This document shows positions 8,337-16,690 of a DNA stretch of 64,000 nt, piece after piece. Made by a program: the position numbers and the translations under genes. Origin of the DNA: DATCHW01 sp963806045 (lineage in GTDB: Bacteria; Bacteroidota; Ignavibacteria; Tepidaquicellales; Tepidaquicellaceae); contig CAWDWP010000009.1 of NCBI GenBank assembly GCA_963806045.1, positions 47,672 to 111,671 on the forward strand, given 5' to 3'. The notes under the pieces were generated by a model. The model was not told the DNA's origin and did not search any database. It saw only the letters and a program-made list of their open reading frames with translations. Numbering within the stretch: position 1 is the stretch's first letter; every line of letters starts with the position of its first letter.

Positions 8337-9407
8337 CTATTTCATATATCTGAAATCGTGTCCGGATTTTAACTGGATTAAAAATTCATAAATAAGGTTT
8401 ATCACATTTTCTATATCAGTTTTGCTAACCATTTCGACGGTTGTATGCATATACCTTAATGGAAGTGAAATTAGTGCTGAAGCAGAGCCTTCCCCGGCAT
8501 AAGCAAATGCATCTGTATCGGTTCCGGTCGAACTTGAAGATGCCTCTTTCTGAATGGGAATTTTTTTCTTTTTCGCAACTTCGAGAATCATTTCCCGAAG
8601 GTTATTCTGAACGGCGGAACCGTATGTCAGGGCGGGACCTTTGCCAAGCGAAATGTCTCCAAGGGTTTCTTTTTTATGCATAGGTGCCTGAGTATCGTGG
8701 GTAACATCGGTGATAATAGCCACATCGGGTTTAATCCTGCGTGCTATCATCTGCGCACCCCTCAGTCCAATTTCCTCCTGAACGGAATTCACAACATATA
8801 ATCCAAACGGAAGATTTTTTTTCTTTTCATTTAATAATCTCAAAACTTCCGCTATGATAAACCCTCCCATTCTGTTATCCAGTGCCCGGCCCGCAAAATA
8901 TTTTTTATTGAGTTCTATCAATTCATCTTCAAAGGTCACTACACATCCTACTTCGACTCCAAGTTTGTTCACCTCTGCTTTAGAACTGCATCCGCAGTCT
9001 AAAAACAGATTTTCTACTTTGGGCTGTTCTTCTTTATTTTTATCCCGGATATGAATTGCAGGCCAGCCGAATACAGCTTTTACAATTCCTTTTTTGGTAT
9101 GGATATTTACTCGCTTTGAAGGAGCTATCTGATGATCCGAACCGCCATTCCTTCTGAGGTATATAAATCCGTCATTTGTGATGAAGTTGACAAACCAGGA
9201 AATCTCATCGGCGTGTGCTTCAATCACAACCTTGTAATCAGCTTTAGGGTTGATTACTCCGACCGTAGTTCCGTAGATATCTGTAATGTATTCGTTAATA
9301 TAAGGTTTAATATATTGAAGCCATAATTTCTGCCCTGATACTTCAAAACCGGTTGGTGATGCATTGTTAAGATATTGACCGAGAAAAGCTCTGCTTTCTG
9401 TTCTCAT
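8337..9407 (-). CDS. M42 family metallo-aminopeptidase
   Basis: The 356-residue cytoplasmic peptidase is of the M42 (glutamyl aminopeptidase/'endoglucanase M') family, which forms dodecameric shells that trim peptides. Expected metal and catalytic residues are visible: His65 and Asp67 in EAHADEIS, Asp177 in RALDNRMGG, the Glu211-Glu212 pair in VQEEIGLRGA, Asp234 in ITDVTHDT, and a C-terminal His in YMHTTVEM. Length is normal and there is no signal peptide. Some family members were once called cellulases; peptidase is the better call. Confidence 0.92.
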   Translation of the reverse strand: MRTESRAFLGQYLNNASPTGFEVSGQKLWLQYIKPYINEYITDIYGTTVGVINPKADYKVVIEAHADEISWFVNFITNDGFIYLRRNGGSDHQIAPSKRVNIHTKKGIVKAVFGWPAIHIRDKNKEEQPKVENLFLDCGCSSKAEVNKLGVEVGCVVTFEDELIELNKKYFAGRALDNRMGGFIIAEVLRLLNEKKKNLPFGLYVVNSVQEEIGLRGAQMIARRIKPDVAIITDVTHDTQAPMHKKETLGDISLGKGPALTYGSAVQNNLREMILEVAKKKKIPIQKEASSSSTGTDTDAFAYAGEGSASALISLPLRYMHTTVEMVSKTDIENVINLIYEFLIQLKSGHDFRYMK

Positions 9408-9507
9408 AAACGTTAAGTTTAATTGTTTATCACACTTCGTAATTCCTGTTCAAGTAAGGAAATTAGCTTAAATCAAAACGAGAGTGCGATATAAAAAATC
9501 ATTTAAT

Positions 9508-10503
9508 TTAGTAAACTAAAAACTTCACAAACTCTTCTAACGTAATATCACCAAAGTAAAATTTCATATCAATATCTTTTAAAGCGTCTATGATATCTTC
9601 TTCGCGGTAGAATTTTCCCAGTAAGCGGGCTTCAATATCCTCTGTCTCGCCATAGCCAAGGTAATCTCCGAATATTTTTATATGTTCAATCAATCCCTCT
9701 TTCACAAATATTCTGGTGTCAATTTGTCCGAAAGGAAATCTGTTTACTTTTTGAATATTGAATTCAGGCGACCTGCCGTAATTCCACTCCCAGGTTCTGT
9801 ATTTTGAATTTGAAAGCTGGTAAACTTTTTCCCAATCTTTCTCCGTTATCACCTGTTCGACCACTTTTTCCTTTCCGCCAAATAAATATCCCGTAAGTAC
9901 ATCGCGAAATTCTTCAATAGTTATTTTTTCTTTCAGGAATTCTGTAATATTAGCGACACGGCTCCTGATAGACTTTATCCCTTTGCTTTCTATCTTATCC
10001 ATTTTCACATTGAGGGCGTTGACAACATCCTCGAGATGTGAATCAAAAAGTAAAGTACCGTGTGAAAACATTGATTTGGTGTTTGTGAATTGTGCGTTAC
10101 CTGATATCTTTCGTCCTTCAACTGTTATATCATTCCTGCCTCCAAGCTCTGCATTCACACCCATTTGTTTAAGGCATTCGCTGATTGGTCCAGTGAATTT
10201 TCCAAAATTATTAATGCTGTTATTAGCATACTTTGTAATGAAACTAAAATTCAAATTACCGTGGTCGTGATATACTGCACCACCTCCGGAAATCCGCCGC
10301 ACAACCTGAATATTTTTTGATTTTACGTATTCCTGATTTATTTCTTCTATGGTGTTCTGATGCTTACCGATTATTATGGAAGGTTTATTTATATAAAACA
10401 GGAAATACGATTCGTTTTCCACGTCAAGATTGCGAACGCAATATTCCTCCAGTGCGAGATTTACCGAGGGGTCTGTAATATGTTTATTGCTGATGAATTT
10501 CAT
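9508..10503 (-). CDS. lplA: Lipoate-protein ligase A
   Basis: The enzyme activates free lipoate with ATP and attaches it to lysines of lipoyl domains (2-oxoacid dehydrogenases, GcvH). The 331-residue length fits LplA with its C-terminal accessory domain. The lipoate-binding loop RRISGGGAVYHD is at residues 69-80 and the catalytic lysine is Lys132 in GRKISGNAQ. A FSHGTLLFDSHL segment follows. The accessory domain begins near EKDWEKVYQLSNSKYRTWEWNY in the second half. It is a single gene about 100 bases from the M42 gene. Its substrates are not obvious here, since the GcvH-like proteins at 14150-15503 lack the lipoyl lysine. Confidence 0.93.
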   Translation of the reverse strand: MKFISNKHITDPSVNLALEEYCVRNLDVENESYFLFYINKPSIIIGKHQNTIEEINQEYVKSKNIQVVRRISGGGAVYHDHGNLNFSFITKYANNSINNFGKFTGPISECLKQMGVNAELGGRNDITVEGRKISGNAQFTNTKSMFSHGTLLFDSHLEDVVNALNVKMDKIESKGIKSIRSRVANITEFLKEKITIEEFRDVLTGYLFGGKEKVVEQVITEKDWEKVYQLSNSKYRTWEWNYGRSPEFNIQKVNRFPFGQIDTRIFVKEGLIEHIKIFGDYLGYGETEDIEARLLGKFYREEDIIDALKDIDMKFYFGDITLEEFVKFLVY

Positions 10504-10531
10504 ATAGAGTTATAAATTTAAGATCATAAAC

Positions 10532-10566
10532 TAACCCCCCATCCCCCCTTTGGTCAAAAGGGGGGT
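10532..10566. repeat. C6/G6 palindromic interspersed repeat
   Basis: CCCCCCTTT (10543-10551) pairs with AAAGGGGGG (10557-10565) around a five-base loop, preceded by a second CCCCCC block. The same element, inverted, occurs inside coding sequence at 20411-20450 and 38111-38146, and in degraded form at 24728-24765. Here it lies between lplA and the toxin gene. Confidence 0.85.
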
Positions 10567-10626
10567 ATTATTGCGGGTTTGTTATAACATTTTTTAAAAC
10601 ACTTTTAATTTTAACAAAAAATTTAT

Positions 10627-10893
10627 CTATTCGAATAAATCGGAATGAGTTCCGGTTCTTTCCAAAATTATTTCATCCTTTTCGAGTTTGTATAACAATA
10701 ACCAATCCGGTTCTAAATGACATTCCCTTCTTCCTTTATAATATCCAAGTAAGACATGGTCATGGTATTTGGTTTCTAATTTTTTCCCATATGCCAGTTT
10801 TATTATCACTTCGTCCAGTTTTTCAATTACTTTTCCTCTTTTTTGCATTCTTTTATAATCTTTTTTAAAACTACTCGTCCTGTATATTCTCAT
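10627..10893 (-). CDS. yafQ: YafQ-type mRNA interferase toxin (RelE superfamily)
   Basis: The 88-residue toxin of a type II toxin-antitoxin pair would cleave mRNA on the ribosome. All residues known to matter in Escherichia coli YafQ are present at the right spacing: His46 in DHVL, His59 and Asp63 in CHLEPDWLL, and His83 plus Phe87 in RTGTHSDLF. The ATG is one base after the antitoxin stop codon, the usual antitoxin-first order with translational coupling. The toxin appears intact. Confidence 0.93.
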   Translation of the reverse strand: MRIYRTSSFKKDYKRMQKRGKVIEKLDEVIIKLAYGKKLETKYHDHVLLGYYKGRRECHLEPDWLLLYKLEKDEIILERTGTHSDLFE

Positions 10894-10894
10894 A

Positions 10895-11155
10895 TCATTT
10901 TTTCAAATCTCTTAATAATTCTGAGGCAGATGAAAAGCCTTTGATTCTTTTTCTTTTATCAGTGTTTTCAAAAGTCAACCTCGTTTCTTTATTCGGGATT
11001 TTGACATCAAACGGTATTCCCCGAAAAAGTTTAACTTGAGAATAATATATGTTTATTGCATCAGACGAAGTTATTCCGAGTTTGCGGAATATTGCTTCGA
11101 CATCTTTTTTTAATCCCGGATTTATACGGGCTCTTATCATTGCTGTTTTTGACAT
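10895..11155 (-). CDS. dinJ: DinJ/RelB-type antitoxin
   Basis: This ribbon-helix-helix antitoxin neutralises the adjacent YafQ toxin and normally represses its own promoter. The N-terminal MSKTAMIRARINPGLKKD matches the DNA-binding beta-strand and helix of DinJ, then ITSSDAINIYYSQV, then the conserved PFDVKIPN toxin-binding segment. I start it at the ATG at 11155; an in-frame GTG eight codons upstream is possible but adds residues not seen in the family. The product is 86 residues. Confidence 0.9.
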   Translation of the reverse strand: MSKTAMIRARINPGLKKDVEAIFRKLGITSSDAINIYYSQVKLFRGIPFDVKIPNKETRLTFENTDKRKRIKGFSSASELLRDLKK

Positions 11156-11228
11156 AATATTTTTTAACGAATGTAGCACATTTGGGATACATAATCAATA
11201 GTTTTAGTATTGGAGAAAATCGGATAGA

Positions 11229-13102
11229 TCATTTGTCCGAAAAATGCTCTTTCAGTTTTTCAGCGGCTTTCTTACCGGAAGTTTTTTCTATTGAACCGTA
11301 ATCTTCCATTAACTTTTTCCTGATAGTTTCCACAGAGCCAAATTCTTTTAATAATTTATTCGCAGTTTTTTCTCCGATTCCTTTTACCTCGAGAAGCTCG
11401 GTGGTAAGTGTCCTTTTATCCCTGAGACTGCGGTGAAATGTTATAGCAAATCTATGGGCTTCATCTCTTACTTTTTGCAATAATTTTAATCCGCTTGATG
11501 TCTTTGGTATAGAATGCGGGTCAGGGTCTTCAGGAAAAAATATTTCCTCGAGTCTTTTAGCAAGCCCTATAATGTTTACGCCGGTATTAATTTTATTCTC
11601 TACTAAATTTTTTCTATTAATAATTTTTATTCCAATATCATCAAGCACTTTCACTGCAGAAGAGAGCTGTCCTTTGCCTCCGTCTATAACGACCAAATCT
11701 GGAAATGCCTGATTTTCCTCCAGACCCCGTTTGAAGCGCCTGTAAATAACTTCTCGCATAGAAAGGAAGTCATCCGGATGACCTGCTTCGTTCAAAACAG
11801 TCTCGATTTTATATTTTCTGTATTCGCTTTTTCTGGGCTTGGCATCATAAAATGAAATCATTGAAGCAACAGTATCAGTTCCCTGTATATGCGAGATATC
11901 GTAGCATTCAATTCTTCGAGGAAGCTTATCGAGCTTTAAATCACGTTTAAGCGCGTCAAGCGATGGAGCAATGAATTCTCTTTTTAGTTTTGCAAGTTTT
12001 AGTTCTTCAAGCATCAGCCTGGCATTTGCCTTTAACCATTGCAACAAGCTTTGCCTTATCGCCAATCTTGGGAACTATAATATCGACTTTATCCCCTCTT
12101 TTTGACTCGAGCCAGTTTTTTACAACATCTGAATCCTCTAATTCTTTTTCCAGGAAAATTTCTTCGGGAATAAATTCTGTTTTGTTATAATAATTCGTAA
12201 TCAGGTTTTCCAGAATCTCGTCATCGGGTTTATCTATGATGTTATTTACATAATAGTGGGATTTTCCAATCACCTTACCGTCCCTGATTTTCAGAATCAT
12301 ACCGCAGCCGTCGTTGTCTTCCCTATCCACTGCAAAAATATCCCTGTCGACAATTTCTTCTCCGACCATTTTTTGCTTTAGAGGCATAAACTTTCAGAGA
12401 TTCTATTTTATCCCGCATCTTTCCTGCCTGCTCGAACATCATATCTCCGGATAGCTCATCCATTCTGACTGTCATTTCTTTAATAAGCGAAGTTGTTTTC
12501 CCGTTAAGAAGTTTTGCAACCTGCTCAATCATTTCTCTATACTCCTTCATTGACTGAAATCCTTCGCAGGGACCTTCGCACTTATGAATGTGATAATCGA
12601 GGCAAACCTTGAATTTTTTGTTCCTGATATTTTCTTCTGTCAGATTCAGACTGCAGGAGCGAATCATAAAAATATCGCGGACAGTTTTAAGTGCATACCT
12701 CATAGTTTTCACATCGGTGTAAGGACCAAAATATTTTGAGCCGTCGGTACGCTTTTGCCTTGTCGGAAAAACCCTCGGAAATGGTTCGTTCGTAATGACA
12801 ATATAGGGATATGACTTATCATCTTTGAGATTAACATTATAGCGGGGTTTCTGATTTTTAATGAGATTTAGTTCAAGTATCAGGGCTTCTACCTCTGTGT
12901 CCGTTTTAATAATTTCTAAATCAGCAATCTTCGAAATCATCGCTGCCGTTATACCATAAACGGGTTTTGACTGAAAATACTGACGAACACGGTTCTTCAG
13001 TATTTTTGCCTTGCCGACATAGATAACTTTTCCGGAAGAATCCTTAAACTGATAAACTCCGGGAGAATCAGGCAGATTCGATAATTTCTCTTTTAAGTCC
13101 AT
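11229..13102 (-). pseudogene. uvrC: Excinuclease ABC subunit C with two single-base frameshifts
   Basis: UvrC makes both incisions in nucleotide excision repair. All domains are present over about 620 codons but in three frames: the GIY-YIG nuclease (residues about 12-90, SPGVYQF ... VIYVGKAKILKNR), the UVR motif and a central part (12323-13102), a middle piece (12007-12387), then the RNase H-like nuclease (RRIECYDISHIQG ... LVVIDGGKGQ) and helix-hairpin-helix (LEVKGIGEKTANKLL) in 11229-12065. The first break is one extra A in the run at 12369-12374. The second is one extra base near 12033-12036, where removing a G restores VKANARLMLEELKL. Since both lesions are +1 in short homopolymers of a normally important gene, assembly error is as likely as true inactivation. 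Confidence 0.9.
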
Positions 13103-13168
13103 ACTATAATTAAAATAGAATCTATACTAAAATATATAAAGTCTATTAATTATAAAGGAGAAATTTAA

Positions 13169-13268
13169 ACGCAAAGATAAATAAAAAATTTCACAGAGAA
13201 TCGCAGAGATTATCTCAGAGAGGCACAGAGAAAAAAAATATAGAACTTAACGCAGAGGGCGCAAAGAA
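13169..13268. repeat. CGCAGAG/CACAGAG low-complexity intergenic repeat
   Basis: Irregular repeats of the words CGCAAAG, CACAGAG, CGCAGAG and CTCAGAG fill most of the spacer between uvrC and the epimerase gene. A related string (cgctaag ... cgcaaaag ... cgcaaag) appears near 30040-30070. No coding potential is visible. Confidence 0.75.
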
Positions 13269-13282
13269 ATAAAAAACATATA

Positions 13283-13681
13283 TTATTTTTTAGGCTGGGC
13301 AAGTTCCATAAGGATTCCAGCTGTAGATTTCGGATGAAGAAATGCAATGAGCATATTATCCGCACCGGTTCTGGGTTCTTCGTTAATCAGTTTCACTCCG
13401 CCTTCTTTCAGTTCTTTCAAAGACTGAACTATATCGTGAACTTCGAACGAGCAATGCTGTATCCCTTCTCCTCTTTTTTCTATGTGTTTCGAGATGGGAG
13501 ATTCCGGGTCTGTACCTTCGAGAAATTCAAGGTCACAGTTAGCAAGTTTTATTTTCCGGACATTAACTTTCTGTTCGGCTACGAATTCAACAGGTGATGC
13601 TTTTACGCCAAAAATTTTTTCAAACACAGGAACGGTTTGCTCGAGTGATTTTACTGCTATACCAAGATGCTCTAATTTCAT
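13283..13681 (-). CDS. mce: Methylmalonyl-CoA epimerase
   Basis: The enzyme interconverts (R)- and (S)-methylmalonyl-CoA in propionate metabolism. The 132-residue protein is a vicinal-oxygen-chelate (glyoxalase-like) fold with two beta-alpha-beta-beta-beta modules. Likely metal ligands are visible: His5 in EHLGIAV, His76 in GEGIQHCSFEV and Glu126 in GILMELAQ. The FLEG segment at about 53-56 and HPKST near 116-120 are also typical. The gene sits 180 bases upstream of uvrC on the same strand, separated by a repeat tract, and is divergent from the GcvH-like pair. Confidence 0.92.
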   Translation of the reverse strand: MKLEHLGIAVKSLEQTVPVFEKIFGVKASPVEFVAEQKVNVRKIKLANCDLEFLEGTDPESPISKHIEKRGEGIQHCSFEVHDIVQSLKELKEGGVKLINEEPRTGADNMLIAFLHPKSTAGILMELAQPKK

Positions 13682-14149
13682 AGTATATTAATAGTTTTAA
13701 TTAAATAAATACATCTCAAGATTCTAAAATTAAATCATATATAAAATGCGAAAATAATTTATGACATCTCAGAGTCCAAAAAGTTGAGACTCTGCGAAAA
13801 AAATGGGATTCTTCGATTTGAGAAGTGTGAAAGAGGTTATATAGACTACAATAGTTTTGAAAACTATTGTAGTATTTGGGGTGAAAAAGTGTATAAAAAT
13901 AATACGTTTTTGTGTTCGATTTTAATACATCTATTAGTTCTTAATTTACAGAGATTTAATCTTTAGCAATAAATTAGCGTTCGATATTTAAACACTTTTA
14001 AATATTGAATTATTTGAAATCCTATCTAACCGTTTTTAAGAATATGATTATTAGTGATTTATATGTGTGCAATAATTATACAATTTGGCACGGGGATTGT
14101 ATTAGTAATTAGCAAACTTAAACAACTAAAAAGTATAAAGGAGAAAAAA
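13682..14149. other. 468-base intergenic region with two palindromes, no convincing gene
   Basis: An open frame of 60 codons crosses 13784-13966, but it has no ribosome site or family resemblance and spans a palindrome, so I do not call it. Structures present are a 7-bp stem CAGAGTC/GACTCTG (13770-13776 with 13788-13794) and the 29-base palindrome at 13845-13873. Divergent promoters for mce and the GcvH-like operon must lie here. Confidence 0.5.
13845..13873. repeat. 29-base near-perfect palindrome
   Basis: ACTACAATAGTTTT (13845-13858) and AAAACTATTGTAGT (13860-13873) are exact reverse complements separated by one G. It is either a cruciform/hairpin or a two-fold protein-binding site. It lies about 280 bases upstream of the GcvH-like operon. 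Confidence 0.8.
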
Positions 14150-14806
14150 ATGGTATTCTTATTAATTTTAATAACACTTGCAATAGCAGTAACAGTAGAA
14201 ATAATAATTTCTAAATCACGAAAACCGGTCACTAATTCAGCTGCCGTTCCTGTATTCAATAAATCCAGCTTGCATGCTCCCGAAGGATTTTATTTCTCAA
14301 AATTTCACACCTGGGCTCACCCTGAAGCAGACGGTGTAAAAGTAGGAATAGATAGTTTTGCTTTAAAAGCGCTTGGTAATATAAGAGTAAAAAGCATATT
14401 ACCGGCAGGTCAAAAAGTTAAGAAGGGTGATTCTATAATAGAAGCAGAAGTCCACGGACAAAAAATTAATTTCCGTTCACCTGTCAGCGGTGTAATCAAA
14501 TCAATAAACAAAAATCTCTGCAACGGGAAATTAAATGATGCATACGGTGAAGACTGGGGATTGACCATGGAAAAAGAACCTAATATGATTGAAAAATTAT
14601 TTTTTGGTTCGGAAGCATCCCATATGCTGAAAACAGAATTAAGAAAATTTAAGGATTTTCTTAACCAGGCATCTTTCACACCACAGGCAGTTGGCGTAAC
14701 AATGTATGACGGTGGAAATTTTGTTGAAGGAGTTATTTCATCCCTCGATGGCAACCTAATAAAAGATTTCGAAAATGAATTTTTAAGCGAAAAAAATAAT
14801 GTCTGA
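14150..14806 (+). CDS. Membrane-anchored GcvH-like protein without lipoyl lysine
   Basis: I start this 218-residue protein at 14150, because AAGGAG sits just upstream and a membrane segment follows at once (residues 2-20, MVFLLILITLAIAVTVEII). An upstream in-frame start at 14054 lacks a ribosome site. Residues about 46-145 match glycine-cleavage H protein: YFSKFHTWAHPE, then GIDSFALKALGNI, then a hammerhead ending SPVSGVI. In an ungapped comparison with GcvH, whose modified residue lies in ESVKAASD, the lipoyl lysine position is Gly103. The C-terminus carries VGVTMYDGG (182-190), shared with the next protein. It overlaps the next gene by 8 bases. Function is unknown; it is unlikely to be a classical H protein. 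Confidence 0.8.
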   Translation: MVFLLILITLAIAVTVEIIISKSRKPVTNSAAVPVFNKSSLHAPEGFYFSKFHTWAHPEADGVKVGIDSFALKALGNIRVKSILPAGQKVKKGDSIIEAEVHGQKINFRSPVSGVIKSINKNLCNGKLNDAYGEDWGLTMEKEPNMIEKLFFGSEASHMLKTELRKFKDFLNQASFTPQAVGVTMYDGGNFVEGVISSLDGNLIKDFENEFLSEKNNV

Positions 14807-15503
14807 AGATCAAAAATATAAGAACTTCAACGAACTTAAATGCCTGTGGATGGAGTGTGGTGCAGTTGAGTACAGACTCTGCGATAACGATTTCGATTGT
14901 GAAACCTGCGATTTTGACCGCAAGTTCAAATCGCGGCTGAATAAAAAGGAAAACATTCGCGAGGAGATAGAAAACATTTTCGATTCCGGGCATTATACCG
15001 TTTCGTTTAATCATCCTCATTATCATTTTGACTGCGGGCTTGTTCTGAAAAATTTTATAGGTAATGTTTATTACATCGGATTGGAATTATATATAGTAAA
15101 ACTGATTGACAGGGCAAGTAAAATCAGCTACCTGTCTTCTCAGGATATTATAAACAGGGGTGAACCTGTTCTGAGCATAAGAAATGGCTGGGGTGAAGTT
15201 AATTTACTTTCCCCGATAGGATTAAGGTTTGTTGAAAAGCTCGATCCGGGGAATCTGTTTTCTAACGGAATAAAATGGTTCGCAATTGTTGAAGCAGAGA
15301 AATCCGACATCAATAATTATTCAATCGGTGAAAAGAAATACTTCGATAAGCTTTACGAAACCAAAATGATGATGAAGGAATATGCTCTTTCCTCCGAAAC
15401 GGCGGGCGTGACTATGTATGACGGCGGAACCCCTTTTGAACACTGGCCCGACATTCTTGGAAAAGAGAATTACAGGAAATTGATGAAGAAGGTACTGACC
15501 TAA
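14799..15503 (+). CDS. Cysteine-rich GcvH-like protein, partner of the preceding gene
   Basis: The 234-residue soluble protein starts at an ATG that overlaps the end of the previous gene. Residues 15-37 carry five cysteines (C15, C20, C28, C34, C37; CDNDFDCETCDFD), a likely metal- or cluster-binding knuckle. Residues about 85-165 look like a GcvH/barrel-sandwich hybrid domain; the GEPVLSI...SPIG hammerhead has the family spacing, but a Trp replaces the lipoyl lysine. The C-terminus has AGVTMYDGG, the same motif as its neighbour. I know of GcvH-like proteins with such an N-terminal cysteine motif in some anaerobes but not an established function. The overlap and shared motif imply that the two work together. 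Confidence 0.75.
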   Translation: MSEDQKYKNFNELKCLWMECGAVEYRLCDNDFDCETCDFDRKFKSRLNKKENIREEIENIFDSGHYTVSFNHPHYHFDCGLVLKNFIGNVYYIGLELYIVKLIDRASKISYLSSQDIINRGEPVLSIRNGWGEVNLLSPIGLRFVEKLDPGNLFSNGIKWFAIVEAEKSDINNYSIGEKKYFDKLYETKMMMKEYALSSETAGVTMYDGGTPFEHWPDILGKENYRKLMKKVLT

Positions 15504-15810
15504 AAAAGATTTCTCAACACTAAGGACACAAAAAAGAATTTACGTTCCGAATACACAAAAAGAGAATAAGGTTTCCCGACAAATTTCTTACTACATCTGC
15601 AATAGCAACCCACGACTTTAGTCGTGGGGGTAAGACACTAAAAAATTAAACCGTTTAAACGGTTTATCGATTAAAATTATTATTCCCACGGTTAAAACCG
15701 TGGGCTGCGTAAATACAAACTAAATCCGGATTTTATACATCTTCAATTTGAATAACAACAAATAATGTTTTCTTCATTTATTGTGATATTCAGTTTTAAT
15801 ATCTTGAGAT
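15504..15810. other. 307-base intergenic region with clustered palindromes
   Basis: There is no gene. The first 70 bases are low-complexity (cacaaaaaag-type words). The centre holds three adjacent palindromes, listed separately. The last 100 bases before the aldolase gene show no obvious promoter. Confidence 0.55.
15609..15704. repeat. Three adjacent perfect palindromes (REP/BIME-like)
   Basis: CCCACGAC-TTTA-GTCGTGGG (15609-15628), the 18-base palindrome AAACCGTTTAAACGGTTT (15648-15665) and CCCACGGTT-AA-AACCGTGGG (15685-15704) lie within 96 bases. The outer two share the CCCACG...CGTGGG stem. The layout resembles REP/BIME clusters; no transposase is adjacent. Confidence 0.8.
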
Positions 15811-16590
15811 ATGAGCGAGAAAGGTATCAATGCAAGATTAAAAATCCATTTCAAAGAGATTTCGGAAACTGCCCTTTATTTGTGGGAGCGGGGCTGGGCA
15901 GAGAGAAATGCAGGCAACTTTTCAATTAATTTAACAGGTGAAGTCCAGTTCGATTTGAACAGAATAGCCGTTCTTCCTGTTCACAGCTTCAAAAAATCAT
16001 ATCATAATTTAAAAAACAATTTTATTCTCGTCTCACCTGCAGGTTCAAGGATGAGGGATATTTCAAAAGAACCATTAAAATATTGTCTTATTCTCCACAT
16101 CTCAAACACAGGAAAAGAATATCAATATTTTCATTTATCAGGTGACGGAAAAATTCTCACACCTGTTTTACAGCCTACATCAGAACTCCAGACACACATT
16201 GCATACCAAAACCTTCTGCGGGAAATAAACCCGGATAATAAAGCGGTGCTGCATTCACATCCAACGGAAATAATTGCTTTGACGCATTTAAAAAAGTACA
16301 CAAAGAAAAAGAAACTGAACAAACTGCTTTTGAAAATGCACCCTGAAGTAGAAATGTTTATTCCCGAAGGTGTCGGTTTAGTGCCTGTAATCACATCGGG
16401 TACTGAAGAGATTGCGAAATCTACATTGGAATCTGCCCGGAACCACAGGGTTGTAATCTGGGAAAAGCACGGATGCTTTGCAGCGGGAAAATCACTATCC
16501 GATGCATTCGACCTTATAGACATTGTTTCCAAATGTGCAAAGATATTTTTCCTGACGAAATCAGTTAAAAGCAAAAAGTCTAAAGAATAG
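15811..16590 (+). CDS. Class II aldolase, RhaD (rhamnulose-1-phosphate aldolase)-like
   Basis: This zinc-dependent aldolase family splits ketose 1-phosphates into DHAP and an aldehyde. The 259-residue protein shows WERGWAERNAGNFS (phosphate-binding N-terminus), a PTSE motif with Glu125, zinc ligands His148 and His150 in LHSHPTEIIALTHL, PEGVG, and the third zinc ligand His220 in WEKHGCFAAG. The layout and spacing match Escherichia coli RhaD (His141, His143, His212) better than FucA, but no rhamnose genes are adjacent, so the true substrate may differ. The tail is lysine/serine-rich. The start is the ATG at 15811 without a strong ribosome site. Confidence 0.82.
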   Translation: MSEKGINARLKIHFKEISETALYLWERGWAERNAGNFSINLTGEVQFDLNRIAVLPVHSFKKSYHNLKNNFILVSPAGSRMRDISKEPLKYCLILHISNTGKEYQYFHLSGDGKILTPVLQPTSELQTHIAYQNLLREINPDNKAVLHSHPTEIIALTHLKKYTKKKKLNKLLLKMHPEVEMFIPEGVGLVPVITSGTEEIAKSTLESARNHRVVIWEKHGCFAAGKSLSDAFDLIDIVSKCAKIFFLTKSVKSKKSKE

Positions 16591-16690
16591 AGTTCCTTTT
16601 TTGAGAGAGTAATTTGAAAGCAGTCCCGCAACAAGTTTTTATGTATTGACATAACTATTATTACTTAATAAATTTCGTACGGAGGTGTAT

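Noticed and set aside
8441..8683. Plus-strand open frames inside the M42 peptidase gene
   Set aside because: They are shadows of a strongly conserved minus-strand gene with all catalytic motifs.
12369..12374. Programmed frameshifting in uvrC
   Set aside because: To my knowledge uvrC does not use recoding. Two independent +1 changes in short homopolymers without a stimulatory structure fit error or decay better.
13784..13966. Possible 60-codon gene between mce and the GcvH-like operon
   Set aside because: There is no ribosome-binding site or recognisable family, and it spans a 29-base palindrome.
14054..14149. Longer N-terminus for the first GcvH-like protein starting at 14054
   Set aside because: A clear AAGGAG site and a membrane segment follow the ATG at 14150, and the upstream codons have no ribosome site.
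15609..15704. Rho-independent terminators after the GcvH-like pair
   Set aside because: The stems are strong but lack T-runs and occur as a cluster of three, so a REP-like origin is more likely.
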